A stretch of 64,000 nt of DNA from Savagea serpentis. GTDB lineage: Bacteria > Bacillota > Bacilli > Bacillales_A > Planococcaceae. The position numbers and the translations under genes are program-made. The notes beneath the pieces are model-generated. The model saw only the letters and a program-made list of their open reading frames with translations, had not been told where the DNA came from and searched no databases. Location: assembly GCF_015351395.1 (NCBI RefSeq), contig NZ_JADKPV010000003.1:124001-188000 (forward strand), in the 5' to 3' direction. This document shows positions 1 through 9,054 of the stretch, piece by piece (the stretch's first letter is position 1; every line of letters begins with the position of its first letter).

Positions 1-536
1 ATGCGTTCGGTCCGAATGAAAGACGGCGCGATAAATGCGATGATCGCAAACAAGCTTAAAAATGCCCCAACCGTCAATGCAAATGGTTGCCAAGCGAAGT
101 AGAAAGGAAGGGCGGGCAGACGGACAATTTCCCGCACGATCATAAAGAAAAACTTTGAAAATAAAAAGCCGAGAAACGTCCCAACCCCAATCGCAGATAC
201 GCCGATTAACATCGTCTCTAAAAAGATAAGTTTCGACAGTTGTTTTTTCGCCATGCCGAGATGGATTAAAATGCCGAACTCTTTCGAACGCGCCTGCAAA
301 AAAGCACGCATCGAATAAAACAAGAAAAAGAGCGTAAAGATATAAAGGGTAACTTCTGCGAGTCCCATACCGACAAATGCAATCTCCTGTAAAAAGCTAT
401 CTTCAATCGACGGGTGGAATAACAACATCGAATATAAGAAGAACACCATGACGGAAAAAACACTCGCCATAAAAAAGGCTGCATAAATGCGTCGATTCCG
501 TATGACATTCCGATAGGCAAATTGGCGAAACGTCAT
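1..536 (-). CDS. BceB-type ABC transporter permease, N-terminal part (cut by window start)
   Basis: This is the first 178 codons of an FtsX/MacB-like permease that runs off the left edge. The start ATG at 536 overlaps the ATPase stop as ATGA, so translation is probably coupled. The N terminus has an MTFRQFAYRNVIRNRR motif, typical of BceB permeases, then hydrophobic segments at about residues 20-40, 55-75, 105-130 and 150-170. In the BceAB family this subunit binds the antibiotic (bacitracin or other lipid II-cycle peptides) and signals to the kinase. The ligand here is unknown. The family is certain from its neighbours; the missing C terminus prevents checking the large extracellular domain. 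Confidence 0.85.
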   Translation of the reverse strand, partial: MTFRQFAYRNVIRNRRIYAAFFMASVFSVMVFFLYSMLLFHPSIEDSFLQEIAFVGMGLAEVTLYIFTLFFLFYSMRAFLQARSKEFGILIHLGMAKKQLSKLIFLETMLIGVSAIGVGTFLGFLFSKFFFMIVREIVRLPALPFYFAWQPFALTVGAFLSLFAIIAFIAPSFIRTER

Positions 537-1321
537 CGGAAATCACCTGGTATTGTCCGTAGATCATGCACATTTCCTCCAAGCAATGATAAAACGTTCA
601 AAATGCGTTGGAAAAACGTTTGACGATTGACATCGCGGTAAATTTCATTGAAAAATTCGCCATCTTTAATGAACAAGACACGATCGCAATAACTTGCCGC
701 GACCGGATCATGCGTCACCATAATCATCGTCGTTTTCTCCCGTTCGTTAATCGCCGTAAGCAATTCCAATACGTCACGAGCTGACTTTGAATCTAAATTT
801 CCGGTTGGCTCATCGGCTAAAATGAGCTTCGGACGGTGGATGAGTGCTCTCGCGATAGCAGTTCGTTGCGCTTGTCCTCCTGATAGTTCATGCGGTCTTC
901 TTTGCAAGATGTCATGTAAGTCGAGCGCTTCCGCTACACGCGCGAGTCGCTCTTCCATTTCACGAACTGGTTTCGCATCGAGCGTTAATGGTAAAACGAT
1001 ATTTTCTTCCACTGATAGCATTTGCAGCAAGTGAATTTCTTGGAAGACAAAGCCAAATTGCCTCCGTCTAAAAATCGCTAACTCTTCTTCCGATAACTGT
1101 TCAGGATTGATGCCATCAATTTCGACCGTGCCATACGTCGGTTCATCGACGGTCGAAATGATATTTAACAATGTCGTCTTCCCGCTCCCTGACGGCCCCA
1201 TAATCGCAATAAATTCGCCTTCTTTCGCTTCAAAATCAAGACGATTCAGCGCTCGGTGCATCACTTTACTCTCGTAAATCTTCGTGATTTCTTGTAATTT
1301 TACGACTGTCTTTTTGTCCAT
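533..1321 (-). CDS. BceA-type ABC transporter ATPase
   Basis: A 262-aa cytoplasmic ATPase of the MacB/LolD type that powers the adjoining permease. Walker A GPSGSGKTT lies at residues 42-50, the signature LSGGQAQRTA and Walker B LILADEPTGNLDS follow in order, and the D-loop is intact. The start is set at ATG 1321 because an AAGGAGGAG ribosome site precedes it; a longer reading from 1357 has no such site. The gene begins 56 bases inside the histidine kinase gene and its stop overlaps the permease start. Length matches BceA. Likely role: removal of cell-wall-active peptides, induced by the two-component pair upstream. Confidence 0.9.
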   Translation of the reverse strand: MDKKTVVKLQEITKIYESKVMHRALNRLDFEAKEGEFIAIMGPSGSGKTTLLNIISTVDEPTYGTVEIDGINPEQLSEEELAIFRRRQFGFVFQEIHLLQMLSVEENIVLPLTLDAKPVREMEERLARVAEALDLHDILQRRPHELSGGQAQRTAIARALIHRPKLILADEPTGNLDSKSARDVLELLTAINEREKTTMIMVTHDPVAASYCDRVLFIKDGEFFNEIYRDVNRQTFFQRILNVLSLLGGNVHDLRTIPGDFR

Positions 1322-2324
1322 CGATGCGCTCCTCCTTCCGCTCCACTGTAAAATCAATCGTCATCGTCGTACCAACACCAACCTCTGATTCCACATGAAA
1401 CGTATGTCCTAAACGCTCACATACTTCTGTCGCAATATAGAGACCCATTCCCGTAGATTCTCCGGTTAAGCGACCATTTTCTCCTGTGAAAAATGGTTTT
1501 TTAATCCGATTAATGTCGGATTGAGGGATGCCGATTCCTTCATCACGGACAGAAAAACTCACTTTCTCATCCGTCTGTTCGGCAAAGAAATACACTTTCT
1601 TCCCTTTTTCAAACGTATATTTCACTGCATTCGTCACAAATTGTGCGAAAACGATTTTAATCCATTTCACATCGGTCGCTACGACGATAGATTCGTCAAT
1701 GTCAACAACAGGAAAGACGCCATTCGTAATGAATAAACGTTTATGTTCTGAAATAACTCCTTGGACGAGTTGGCGTAACGGTACCGCTTCGATTCGCATA
1801 TCTTCTTCAAACGTATCGAGACGCGCGTGAACGAGCACTGCTTCCAAACCCCTCTGCATTTTATCGAGCTCTTCTTGAATGCTTTTAACATTGATCTCTT
1901 CCTGTTGCAACAGTAAGCTCGTCACAGAAATCGGCGTCTTCATCTGATGCACCCATTGGTTAATAAAATGCAGTTGTCGCCTTTGAGCCGCATACAATTG
2001 TTGCACTTCCCCTTGATACAGGCGATACGACTTGCGCATAAATTGCGTCGTAGCCAAATGCTCTGGTGTCGTCGAATAACGGATTAATAAATCTTCCATA
2101 TGCGTTGGTTTTTCAACAATTTTCGTATAAAAATTACGACGTAAAATATACTTCGCGAGTAAAAAAGCGAACGTAAAAACGATACCGAGGATGAAAGCGT
2201 ACGTCGCCGTGTACATATCACGAAATCCGTCCAACCAATATAACAATAAAATAAAACCGAGTAATCCACATTGAAATAACAGAAGTGGCACATGTTCTTT
2301 AATGAATAATTGAACAGCTTTCAT
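1266..2324 (-). CDS. intramembrane-sensing histidine kinase, BceS-type
   Basis: A 352-aa sensor kinase with two membrane helices at about residues 12-31 and 42-60 and almost no extracytoplasmic loop, the hallmark of BceS-like kinases that sense through the partner transporter. The phospho-acceptor is His126 in the WVHQMKTPIS motif; an HATPase_c domain with N, G1 (DEGIGIP) and G2 (GMGLYIA) boxes follows. The start overlaps the regulator stop as ATGA. Its 3' end extends 56 bases into the ATPase gene, giving a charged tail (from about residue 327) that BceS (about 334 aa) largely lacks. The kinase assignment is clear; the stimulus is inferred. Confidence 0.9.
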   Translation of the reverse strand: MKAVQLFIKEHVPLLLFQCGLLGFILLLYWLDGFRDMYTATYAFILGIVFTFAFLLAKYILRRNFYTKIVEKPTHMEDLLIRYSTTPEHLATTQFMRKSYRLYQGEVQQLYAAQRRQLHFINQWVHQMKTPISVTSLLLQQEEINVKSIQEELDKMQRGLEAVLVHARLDTFEEDMRIEAVPLRQLVQGVISEHKRLFITNGVFPVVDIDESIVVATDVKWIKIVFAQFVTNAVKYTFEKGKKVYFFAEQTDEKVSFSVRDEGIGIPQSDINRIKKPFFTGENGRLTGESTGMGLYIATEVCERLGHTFHVESEVGVGTTMTIDFTVERKEERIDGQKDSRKITRNHEDLRE

Positions 2325-3025
2325 CGCTCTAACTCATCGAGTACGAAGCGATATCCCGCTCCGCGCACTGTTTCAATTTGCGAGACGACGTCGTAATCAT
2401 TCAATTTTTTACGAACGCGTGCCACATTGACGTTTAATGTATTTTCATCGACGAATGATTGATCGTCCCATAACTCTTCTAACAAACGTTCACGTGATAC
2501 GACTTTCGGTTCTTCTTCCATCAATAAATGCAAAATTGAACATTCTTTTTTCTGCAGTGGAATAATCGTCTCTTCTTTATGCAATTCCATCCGCTCTACA
2601 TAAAGATGAAGCTGCCCGCATTTAATGATGCGCTCCGATTGATTCGACGCATATTCTCCGAACGAGCGACGCAAATGACTCCGTATTTTAGCGAGTACAA
2701 TTTCGTAATGAAACGGCTTCGTAATGAAGTCGTCTCCTCCATTTTCAAGCGCAAACACTTGATCCATTTCTCCTGAGCGTGCTGAAATGAATAATATCGG
2801 GCAAGTCGTATGTTGACGTAATTGACGGCACCAATAATAGCCGTCGTATGAAGGTAAGTTAATATCTAATAAAATTAAATGAGGCTCAAAATCGAGCACT
2901 TCATCTGTAATGCGGTCAAAATCTTCAACAATAGCGACGTCATATTGATACTTCTGTAGTGTATCTGCGAGAAGTTCTGCAATTTTCCGATCGTCTTCTA
3001 CAATAAAAATTCGATGTTGTTCCAT
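2321..3025 (-). CDS. response regulator, BceR-type (OmpR family)
   Basis: A 234-aa OmpR/PhoB-family regulator. The receiver domain (residues 1-120) has the acidic pair Glu10-Asp11-Asp12 and phospho-acceptor Asp54 in LLDINLP; a winged-helix DNA-binding domain (about 130-230) ends with an RVRKKL and RGAGYRF stretch. ATG 3025 is chosen because GGGGAG stands six bases upstream; a reading from 3160 adds a poorly formed N terminus. It is the first gene of the four-gene module and presumably activates it when the transporter signals antibiotic binding. Length equals BceR. Confidence 0.9.
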   Translation of the reverse strand: MEQHRIFIVEDDRKIAELLADTLQKYQYDVAIVEDFDRITDEVLDFEPHLILLDINLPSYDGYYWCRQLRQHTTCPILFISARSGEMDQVFALENGGDDFITKPFHYEIVLAKIRSHLRRSFGEYASNQSERIIKCGQLHLYVERMELHKEETIIPLQKKECSILHLLMEEEPKVVSRERLLEELWDDQSFVDENTLNVNVARVRKKLNDYDVVSQIETVRGAGYRFVLDELER

Positions 3026-3059
3026 CGAGTGCTCCCCTTTCTTCCGTTCCTTTGCTTCT

Positions 3060-3065
3060 ATTATA
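3060..3065 (-). promoter_or_regulatory. candidate -10 element for the BceR-type operon
   Basis: A perfect TATAAT lies on the minus strand 35 bases before the regulator start. No good -35 hexamer is present at 16-18 bp, as expected if the promoter needs an activator such as the regulator itself. That dependence is inference. Confidence 0.4.
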
Positions 3066-3163
3066 CCGTGTCCTCTGTTTAGACGGCTAGCCACACCCTT
3101 TAGTTGCGCTAAAAAGCCCCTCCTTCTTTGAAAGAGAGACTTCGGACACTCTATGATCACAAT

Positions 3164-3194
3164 AAAAAACGCCGCACATTGGCGACGTTTTTTT
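3164..3194 (-). terminator. rho-independent terminator after scoB
   Basis: On the minus strand AAACGTCGCC and GCGGCGTTT pair around a short loop, followed by a T6 run. It lies about 45 bases past the scoB stop and may be weakly bidirectional because the stem is flanked by an A run. Confidence 0.75.
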
Positions 3195-3237
3195 AGGGCG
3201 AGATTAAAAATATGATTCTTATTTTACTCGCGCTATC

Positions 3238-3870
3238 TTATAAAGCGACGATAAATTCAGCTTCTGTCTGACGCTGTACTTCTTCTACGGTTACACCGTC
3301 TAGTAATTCGACGAGCTTCATTCCTTCATCTGTGAAATCAAACACCGCTAAGTCGGTAATGAGACGGCTGACGACACCTTGTCCCGTCAACGGTAATTCG
3401 CATCGCTTCTTCACTTTCGATTCCCCGTGCTTGTTGACATGTTCCATAATGACGATGACACGTTTCGCGCCATTGACGAGGTCCATCGCACCGCCCATTC
3501 CTTTAACCATTTTCCCCGGAATCATCCAGTTGGCAAGGTCGCCTGTTTGCGACACTTCCATACCTCCAAGAATCGCCAAATCAATATGCCCTCCGCGAAT
3601 CATCGCAAACGATTCCGCATTATCGAAAAATGATGCCCCTTTTACAGCGGTTACCGTCTCTTTCCCCGCATTAATTAAATCAGGGTCGACTTCTCGTTCT
3701 GTCGGATACGGGCCGATGCCAAGCAGACCATTTTCGGACTGAAGCATCACATCATATTGTGCTGGAATCGCGTTAGCAACGAGTGTCGGCATACCAATTC
3801 CTAAATTGACATTCATGCCATCTTGAATTTCTTTTACAGCACGCGCTACGATTTTATCACGACTATTCAT
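3238..3870 (-). CDS. scoB: 3-oxoacid CoA-transferase subunit B
   Basis: A 210-aa beta subunit of the succinyl-CoA/acyl-CoA:3-ketoacid CoA transferase. The [10 protein letters not shown] motif carries the catalytic Glu46 that forms the glutamyl-CoA thioester. Length and the [19 protein letters not shown] region match ScoB/AtoA. The start ATG follows a GGGGGAG site and overlaps the scoA stop by eight bases, so the two subunits are co-translated. With scoA, a LysR regulator and an AtoE-type permease next to it, the enzyme probably activates acetoacetate or short-chain fatty acids for beta-oxidation. Confidence 0.93.
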   Translation of the reverse strand: MNSRDKIVARAVKEIQDGMNVNLGIGMPTLVANAIPAQYDVMLQSENGLLGIGPYPTEREVDPDLINAGKETVTAVKGASFFDNAESFAMIRGGHIDLAILGGMEVSQTGDLANWMIPGKMVKGMGGAMDLVNGAKRVIVIMEHVNKHGESKVKKRCELPLTGQGVVSRLITDLAVFDFTDEGMKLVELLDGVTVEEVQRQTEAEFIVAL

Positions 3871-4576
3871 GAGACTCTCCCCCTTCCCTCACTGTTAAAC
3901 GTTCGATTCGCTTATCATAATCTGTGCCGACGAGAATACGTTGAACATAAATGCCAGGTAAATGGACATCATCTGGATCAATTTCTCCGACTTCAACAAG
4001 TTCCTCCACTTCAGCAATCGTCACTTTTCCGCACATCGCTGCAAGTGGATTAAAGTTGCGAGATGTTTTACGAAAGACGAGATTGCCGTATTTATCGGCT
4101 TTCCATGCTTTCACGAGGGCAAAGTCCGCTTGAATACTTCGCTCAAGCAAGTACTCTTTACCATCAAATTGCTTCGTCTCTTTCCCTTCAGCAATCGGCG
4201 TGCCAACTCCTGTCGCCGTGTAAAAACCAGGTATACCTGCACCACCTGAACGCATTCGCTCTGCTAATGTCCCTTGTGGTGTCAATTCCACTTCTAATTC
4301 TCCACTTAAAAACTGTTGTTCAAAAATTTTATTTTCTCCAACGTAAGAAGCGATCATTTTTTTGATTTGTTTATTGCGAAGTAGAAGACCGAGTCCCCAA
4401 TCGTCGACCCCACAATTGTTAGAAGCGACGGTTAACTGCTTGACGCCTTTTTTCTCCAGTGCTCCAATCAATTTCTCTGGGATACCACAAAGTCCAAAGC
4501 CACCGACTGCCAATGTTGCGCCATCATCAATATCCGCAACTGCTTCATCAAATGATGTGAATACTTTGTTCGTCAT
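3863..4576 (-). CDS. scoA: 3-oxoacid CoA-transferase subunit A
   Basis: A 237-aa alpha subunit of the CoA transferase. The glycine-rich [13 protein letters not shown] segment near residues 24-36 and the [12 protein letters not shown] motif are typical of ScoA/AtoD. ATG 4576 is preferred over the ATG six bases upstream because it is nine bases from GGGGG. First gene of the scoAB operon; the gap to the LysR gene upstream is about 90 bases and both run in the same direction. AtoE-linked context suggests butyrate or acetoacetate as substrate, which is inference. Confidence 0.93.
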   Translation of the reverse strand: MTNKVFTSFDEAVADIDDGATLAVGGFGLCGIPEKLIGALEKKGVKQLTVASNNCGVDDWGLGLLLRNKQIKKMIASYVGENKIFEQQFLSGELEVELTPQGTLAERMRSGGAGIPGFYTATGVGTPIAEGKETKQFDGKEYLLERSIQADFALVKAWKADKYGNLVFRKTSRNFNPLAAMCGKVTIAEVEELVEVGEIDPDDVHLPGIYVQRILVGTDYDKRIERLTVREGGESHE

Positions 4577-4669
4577 CTTCATTTCCCCCTTTATTTGTGC
4601 ATGTACTACTCATTACAACTATTGTAGCGCTTACATAACTATAAGTGAAATTCATTAATAGAATGTTTT

Positions 4670-5572
4670 TTATTCATTTTCGTTATAAGTTAACGGTTGT
4701 TCTTGAACGACTAAGTCTAAAAAGCGCTGCACTGCAATTGGGGAGTACGCTTTCTTTTTTCGAATCGCTCCAAGCCGATAATAAAAATTCATCCCTTCAA
4801 TCGAAATCATGCGGATATTCGGATTGTTTTGTTTTTCATAAATGGACTTCGGCAATAAGGTCACCCCTAAATTAGACGCTACTAGCTCTACAATTAAATC
4901 CCATTGCGAACTTTTATACCCGACTTTCGGAGTAAATCCAGACTTTTGGCAAGCAGCCATTACATGATCGTGTAAACTAAAATTTTCTGTAAATAAGATG
5001 AACGGGTCATCGCTTAACTGCTTCAAATGAATCGATGAACGCTCCGCTAACGGATGAGACTCATGTAAAAAAATATAAAACTGATCTTCTAAAATCGGGA
5101 TGACATCAAACTTCCGCTCATCAGCGGGAAGAACGACAATGCCTAGGTCAACGTCTCCGTTTTCGACGAGCGGACCGATTAATTTCGCGCCTTGTTCGAC
5201 GAGTTCGAGCGTAATATTCGGATGATGTTGTTGAAAAATACGCGCCATCGTCGGAAAAAATAAAGTCCCGACTAATGGTGGAATCCCGAGTCGAATTGAA
5301 CCAATTTCTACATTGAGTAAATCATCTAAAGAAACGCGCATTTCATATAAAGACTGCTGTATTTTATTCCCTTGATTATAAACAATCCGTCCAGCATCCG
5401 TTAATGTGACATGCCGCGTCGAGCGATCTAACAGTTCCACGTCCAAATCTTCTTCTAACTTTTTAATATTTTTACTTAATGACGGTTGAGACACATACAA
5501 TTGCTTTGCGGCCTCCGTAAACGTCCCATGTTCTACAACGGCCATAAATGCAAATAAATTTTTAAATTCCAT
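4670..5572 (-). CDS. LysR-family transcriptional regulator of the scoAB/atoE locus
   Basis: A 300-aa LysR regulator. The N-terminal winged helix-turn-helix covers residues 1-60 (FTEAAKQLYVSQPSLSKNIKKLE region), then a linker and a periplasmic-binding-protein-like effector domain. ATG 5572 follows GGGGGAG; a GTG two codons upstream is less well placed. It sits between scoAB and the divergent atoE gene, the usual arrangement for a regulator that controls its neighbours in response to a substrate. The effector is unknown; an acyl-CoA or short-chain acid is a reasonable guess. Confidence 0.88.
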   Translation of the reverse strand: MEFKNLFAFMAVVEHGTFTEAAKQLYVSQPSLSKNIKKLEEDLDVELLDRSTRHVTLTDAGRIVYNQGNKIQQSLYEMRVSLDDLLNVEIGSIRLGIPPLVGTLFFPTMARIFQQHHPNITLELVEQGAKLIGPLVENGDVDLGIVVLPADERKFDVIPILEDQFYIFLHESHPLAERSSIHLKQLSDDPFILFTENFSLHDHVMAACQKSGFTPKVGYKSSQWDLIVELVASNLGVTLLPKSIYEKQNNPNIRMISIEGMNFYYRLGAIRKKKAYSPIAVQRFLDLVVQEQPLTYNENE

Positions 5573-5766
5573 ATTCACTCCCCCTTTTGTCCCTTTATTT
5601 ATTCCCTTTTGGCATAATAAAAGAACTCATCTATTCCTCTAGTATAAATGGCGATATTGTAAAACATCAAATGTAGGACGAAATCATTCGCTACTTTTCC
5701 TCTTGTCACATATTTTCACTTATTCCAAAAGCTAATAATTGTCCTCCACACTATTAAATTTAGTCA

Positions 5767-5794
5767 TTTACACATCTTTTTCATCCGTTATACT
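5767..5794 (+). promoter_or_regulatory. promoter of atoE
   Basis: TTTACA, a 16-bp spacer and TATACT, ending 39 bases before the atoE start. It lies in the 260-base divergent region shared with the LysR gene, the expected place for LysR binding sites. No single T-N11-A motif could be picked with confidence. Confidence 0.6.
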
Positions 5795-5833
5795 ATGTAA
5801 ACAATAATCTTTTTGAAAGGGGAACACAAAGAA

Positions 5834-7150
5834 ATGAAAACGCTATCAAGATGGTCGAATAGCTTAATGGAGAAATATTTACCCGATCCATATATTTTTG
5901 TGACGATTTTAACCGTACTTGTCGTCATTCTTGGACTTATTTTTACCGACGCTACGGCGATCAACATGGTGCAATATTGGGGAGACGGCTTCTGGGGATT
6001 ATTATCGTTCACGATGCAAATGGTCGTCGTCCTTGCAGCAGGGCATATTTTAGCGAATAGCCCAGCTTTCAAAAAAGTATTAACGGCAGGCGCAAAACGC
6101 GTTCACTCTCCAACAAAAGCAATTATCGTCGTAACATTCGTATCCTTAATTGCTTGTTGGATTAACTGGGGATTCGGGCTCGTCATTGGAGCATTGTTCG
6201 CAAAAGAAATCGCGCGTCACGTACCTGCTGTCGACTACCGATTACTCATCGCCAGTGCCTACTCAGGATTCATCATTTGGCACGGAGGACTTGCAGGATC
6301 GATTCCATTATCCATCGCAACAGATGGCCATCCATTCGCTGAGATGATCGGCGTCATTCCAACGACTGTTACTTTATTTTCTACTTATAATTTATTTATC
6401 GTAATCGTCATTTTATTTACATTACCGTTTTTCAACCGTTGGATGACACCGAAAAAAGAAGATGTGATAACCGTCGATCCTGAATTGTTAGTCGAGGAAG
6501 AAGTTGAATTACCGAAGCCAGAAAATAACTTCGCCAGCCGCGCAGAACGTAGCTATGTATTAACCGCTTTAATCGGGGCGCTCGGGATTAGTTATTTAGT
6601 GTATCACTTCGCAACGAAAGGGTTTCTACTTGATTTAAATATCGTCAATACGACATTCATTATTTTAGGAATTATTTTCCACGGAACGCCACAACGTTTC
6701 TTAATGGCAGCACAAGAAGCGATTAAAACGACAGCAGGGATTGTATTCCAGTTTCCGTTTTATGCGGGAATTATGGGAATGATGACATATTCTGGACTCG
6801 CCGCAGTATTTTCAAACTGGTTCGTCAGCATTTCGAATGATACGACATTTTATTTATTCGCCTTTTTCGCAGGAGGCGTCGTCAACTTCTTCGTTCCTTC
6901 TGGCGGAGGACAATGGGCAGTTCAAGCACCAATTATGCTTGAGGCAGCTCAAACGATGGGCATGGATTATGCGAAAACTGCGATGGCGATCGCTTGGGGT
7001 GATTCATGGACGAATATGATTCAACCGTTTTGGGCTTTACCAGCACTTGCAATCGCTGGATTAAAAGCGAAAGATATTATGGGATTTTGTCTATTCATCT
7101 TTTTCTACACAGGTATTATTATTAGTATCGGTATGCTTTTCTTTTCATAA
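5834..7150 (+). CDS. atoE: short-chain fatty acid transporter, AtoE family
   Basis: A 438-aa integral membrane protein with about ten to twelve hydrophobic segments and the family motifs NWGFGLVIGALFAKE near residue 106 and FFVPSGGGQWAVQAP near residue 355. Length is that of AtoE (about 440 aa). ATG 5834 is used, with AAAGGGG 11 to 14 bases upstream; a TTG at 5813 overlaps that site and is rejected. It imports short-chain fatty acids that the divergent scoAB enzyme would activate. It is monocistronic, closed by a strong terminator. Confidence 0.9.
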   Translation: MKTLSRWSNSLMEKYLPDPYIFVTILTVLVVILGLIFTDATAINMVQYWGDGFWGLLSFTMQMVVVLAAGHILANSPAFKKVLTAGAKRVHSPTKAIIVVTFVSLIACWINWGFGLVIGALFAKEIARHVPAVDYRLLIASAYSGFIIWHGGLAGSIPLSIATDGHPFAEMIGVIPTTVTLFSTYNLFIVIVILFTLPFFNRWMTPKKEDVITVDPELLVEEEVELPKPENNFASRAERSYVLTALIGALGISYLVYHFATKGFLLDLNIVNTTFIILGIIFHGTPQRFLMAAQEAIKTTAGIVFQFPFYAGIMGMMTYSGLAAVFSNWFVSISNDTTFYLFAFFAGGVVNFFVPSGGGQWAVQAPIMLEAAQTMGMDYAKTAMAIAWGDSWTNMIQPFWALPALAIAGLKAKDIMGFCLFIFFYTGIIISIGMLFFS

Positions 7151-7154
7151 CTTT

Positions 7155-7193
7155 AACCGCCTCTATTTTAAGACAGAGGCGGTTTTTTTTTTT
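7155..7193 (+). terminator. terminator of atoE
   Basis: AACCGCCTCT and AGAGGCGGTT form a stem starting four bases after the atoE stop, followed by a long T run (12 Ts). Confidence 0.92.
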
Positions 7194-7206
7194 AGCCGGA
7201 ACGTTC

Positions 7207-7238
7207 AAAAGCCTTCACTCTTTTGAAAGTGAAGGCTC
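7207..7238 (-). terminator. terminator of hmoB
   Basis: On the minus strand GAGCCTTCACTTTC pairs with GAGTGAAGGCTTTT, just after the hmoB stop, ending in T4. Confidence 0.75.
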
Positions 7239-7245
7239 TATCATC

Positions 7246-7764
7246 TTATTCTTCATCGTCCGCTTCTTCTTCGTCAATCGAGCGTGTACGGTACGTTGTC
7301 ACATAAGATTTCGACGCATAAATGGAAGTGCCATGCGCTTGTTTATCTTCTTTATGAGACTCCGCAAAGTCACGTGAGTTTTTCCATAAGTCGTAATATT
7401 TCGGATCTGACCATTCGGTTAAGACGATATACGTATCCGAATTGATAGGACGAAGTAAACGAAAAGCGATAAAACCGACATGATCCTCAAGTTTACTCGT
7501 ATTATTTTTGAAGCGATATTCAAAAATCGGACGCCCTTCATCTGTTACAGGTATGTTATTTAATACGAAATAACCGATCTTTTCAAGTTCTCCTACTGAA
7601 GCGATTACCTCATACGAACGCGGTGTTTGAAAAACCGACGGACCATTCGTTTCGTGCATGAGTACAGAATGTCCTGACCCATGAGATAAAATAAGCTCAT
7701 CATTTTTCTCTTGTGCTTTTTTTAAAAAATCACGCGTTCCTGTCGTCATATAAAATTTTGTCAT
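7246..7764 (-). CDS. hmoB: heme-degrading monooxygenase HmoB
   Basis: A 172-aa protein aligning by eye over its full length with B. subtilis HmoB (YhgC): an N-terminal region with HETNG and FQTPRSYEV, a central FRLLRPINSDTYIVLTEW stretch, and the C-terminal SYVTTY. The C-terminal half is an ABM (antibiotic biosynthesis monooxygenase) fold, which in HmoB opens the heme ring and releases iron. It is divergent from hemE as in B. subtilis, placing heme breakdown beside heme synthesis. An acidic tail (DEEEADDEE) is lineage specific. The function is transferred from the family. Confidence 0.88.
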   Translation of the reverse strand: MTKFYMTTGTRDFLKKAQEKNDELILSHGSGHSVLMHETNGPSVFQTPRSYEVIASVGELEKIGYFVLNNIPVTDEGRPIFEYRFKNNTSKLEDHVGFIAFRLLRPINSDTYIVLTEWSDPKYYDLWKNSRDFAESHKEDKQAHGTSIYASKSYVTTYRTRSIDEEEADDEE

Positions 7765-7798
7765 AAGCCCTTCCCCCTCTAAATTACAGTTTTGCTAT

Positions 7799-7827
7799 AT
7801 GATATACATTCCCTAATGACAGCACAA
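7799..7827 (-). promoter_or_regulatory. candidate promoter of hmoB
   Basis: On the minus strand TTGTGC, 17 bp, TATCAT, ending 35 bases before the hmoB start. The hexamers are moderate matches. Confidence 0.45.
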
Positions 7828-7875
7828 ATAAACGTATTTTTCTCAATGCGAAAAAATGACGTTAAGCACAATTTT

Positions 7876-7904
7876 ATGACAATGTGTCGCTTTGTCTATA
7901 CAAT
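7876..7904 (+). promoter_or_regulatory. promoter of hemEHY
   Basis: ATGACA, 17 bp, TACAAT, with hexamers matching 5 of 6 bases each. The start of transcription would fall near 7911, about 67 bases before hemE. Confidence 0.65.
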
Positions 7905-7909
7905 ATAGA

Positions 7910-7924
7910 TTAGAACAATTATAG
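7910..7924 (+). promoter_or_regulatory. PerR/Fur-like box overlapping the hemE transcription start
   Basis: TTAGAACAATTATAG matches the Bacillus PerR consensus TTATAATNATTATAA at 11 of 14 fixed positions and lies directly over the predicted start of the hemEHY transcript, where a repressor would block it. PerR control of heme genes is known in B. subtilis for the hemAXCDBL operon. The site itself is a sequence match only. Confidence 0.35.
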
Positions 7925-7977
7925 TGTTAAGCGTATATGGTGTTCTTGATTATGAATGAAAGAGGGGAAGACTTTTT

Positions 7978-9027
7978 ATGACAAAGTTTAACGATACGTT
8001 ATTACGTGCAGCACGTGGTGAAAAAATTGACCATACTCCAGTATGGTTTATGCGACAGGCTGGGCGTTCTCAACCTGAGTATCGCGAGATTAAAAAGAAG
8101 TATTCATTAGAGGAGATTACGCATCAACCTGAGCTTTGTGCTTATGTGACGAAGCTTCCAGTTGATCAATACGATGTTGACGCGGCGATTTTATACAAAG
8201 ATATCGTCACACCTTTACCAGGACTCGGCATCGATGTAAAAATTAAATCAGGCGTCGGCCCTGTCATTTCAAACCCGATTCGTTCGGTACAAGATGTGTA
8301 CAACTTAGGTGACCTTTCTCCAGAAGACGATGTTCCATATGTGTTTGAAACGATTCGCATGTTGACACAAGAGCAATTGAACGTTCCATTAATCGGATTC
8401 GCAGGAGCTCCGTTCACCTTAGCGAGTTACATGATCGAAGGCGGTCCTTCAAAAGGATACCACATTACGAAATCATTCATGTTCACAGAAACTGAAGCAT
8501 GGTATGCACTTATGGACAAGCTTGAAGAAATGACGGTCACATACATTACAGCTCAAGTAGAAGCAGGTGCGAAAGCGATTCAAATTTTCGACTCATGGGT
8601 TGGCGCATTAAGCGTAGAAGATTACCGTATCTTCATTAAACCGACGATGACTCGTTTATTCCAACGCCTCCGTGCATTAAATGTTCCACTCATTACATTC
8701 GGTGTCGGCGCAAGCCATTTAGCGAACGACTGGCATGACCTTCCAGTAGACGTTGTCGGTCTCGACTGGCGCTTACCAATTCAAGAAGCGGAAGCTCGCG
8801 GCATTACAAAGCCTGTCCAAGGGAACTTAGATCCATCACTCTTACTCGCAGACTGGTCTGTCATTGAAGCAAAAGCGAAACGCATCGTTGAACAAGGTGT
8901 CGCACACGGTGAAAACGGAAGTCACATTTTCAACTTAGGACACGGTGTGTTCCCAAGTGTAAATCCTGATACATTGAAACGCTTAACGGCATTCGTTCAC
9001 GAATATAGCGCACAACTACGCAAATAA
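7978..9027 (+). CDS. hemE: uroporphyrinogen decarboxylase
   Basis: A 349-aa enzyme that removes four carboxyl groups from uroporphyrinogen III to give coproporphyrinogen III. The N-terminal UroD signature [10 protein letters not shown] (residues 21-30) and the [13 protein letters not shown] second signature are intact, and FNLGHGVFP marks the C-terminal active-site region. ATG follows GAGGGGAAG. First gene of hemE-hemH-hemY, the coproporphyrin-dependent route of Gram-positive bacteria; the gap to hemH is 27 bases. Confidence 0.97.
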   Translation: MTKFNDTLLRAARGEKIDHTPVWFMRQAGRSQPEYREIKKKYSLEEITHQPELCAYVTKLPVDQYDVDAAILYKDIVTPLPGLGIDVKIKSGVGPVISNPIRSVQDVYNLGDLSPEDDVPYVFETIRMLTQEQLNVPLIGFAGAPFTLASYMIEGGPSKGYHITKSFMFTETEAWYALMDKLEEMTVTYITAQVEAGAKAIQIFDSWVGALSVEDYRIFIKPTMTRLFQRLRALNVPLITFGVGASHLANDWHDLPVDVVGLDWRLPIQEAEARGITKPVQGNLDPSLLLADWSVIEAKAKRIVEQGVAHGENGSHIFNLGHGVFPSVNPDTLKRLTAFVHEYSAQLRK

Positions 9028-9054
9028 TCCAAGCTAATTGAAGGAGAGGTAATT

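Noticed and set aside
1266-1357. Frameshift or fusion between kinase and ATPase
   Set aside because: Both frames are open and complete with their own motifs, and the ATPase has a strong ribosome site; overlap is sufficient.
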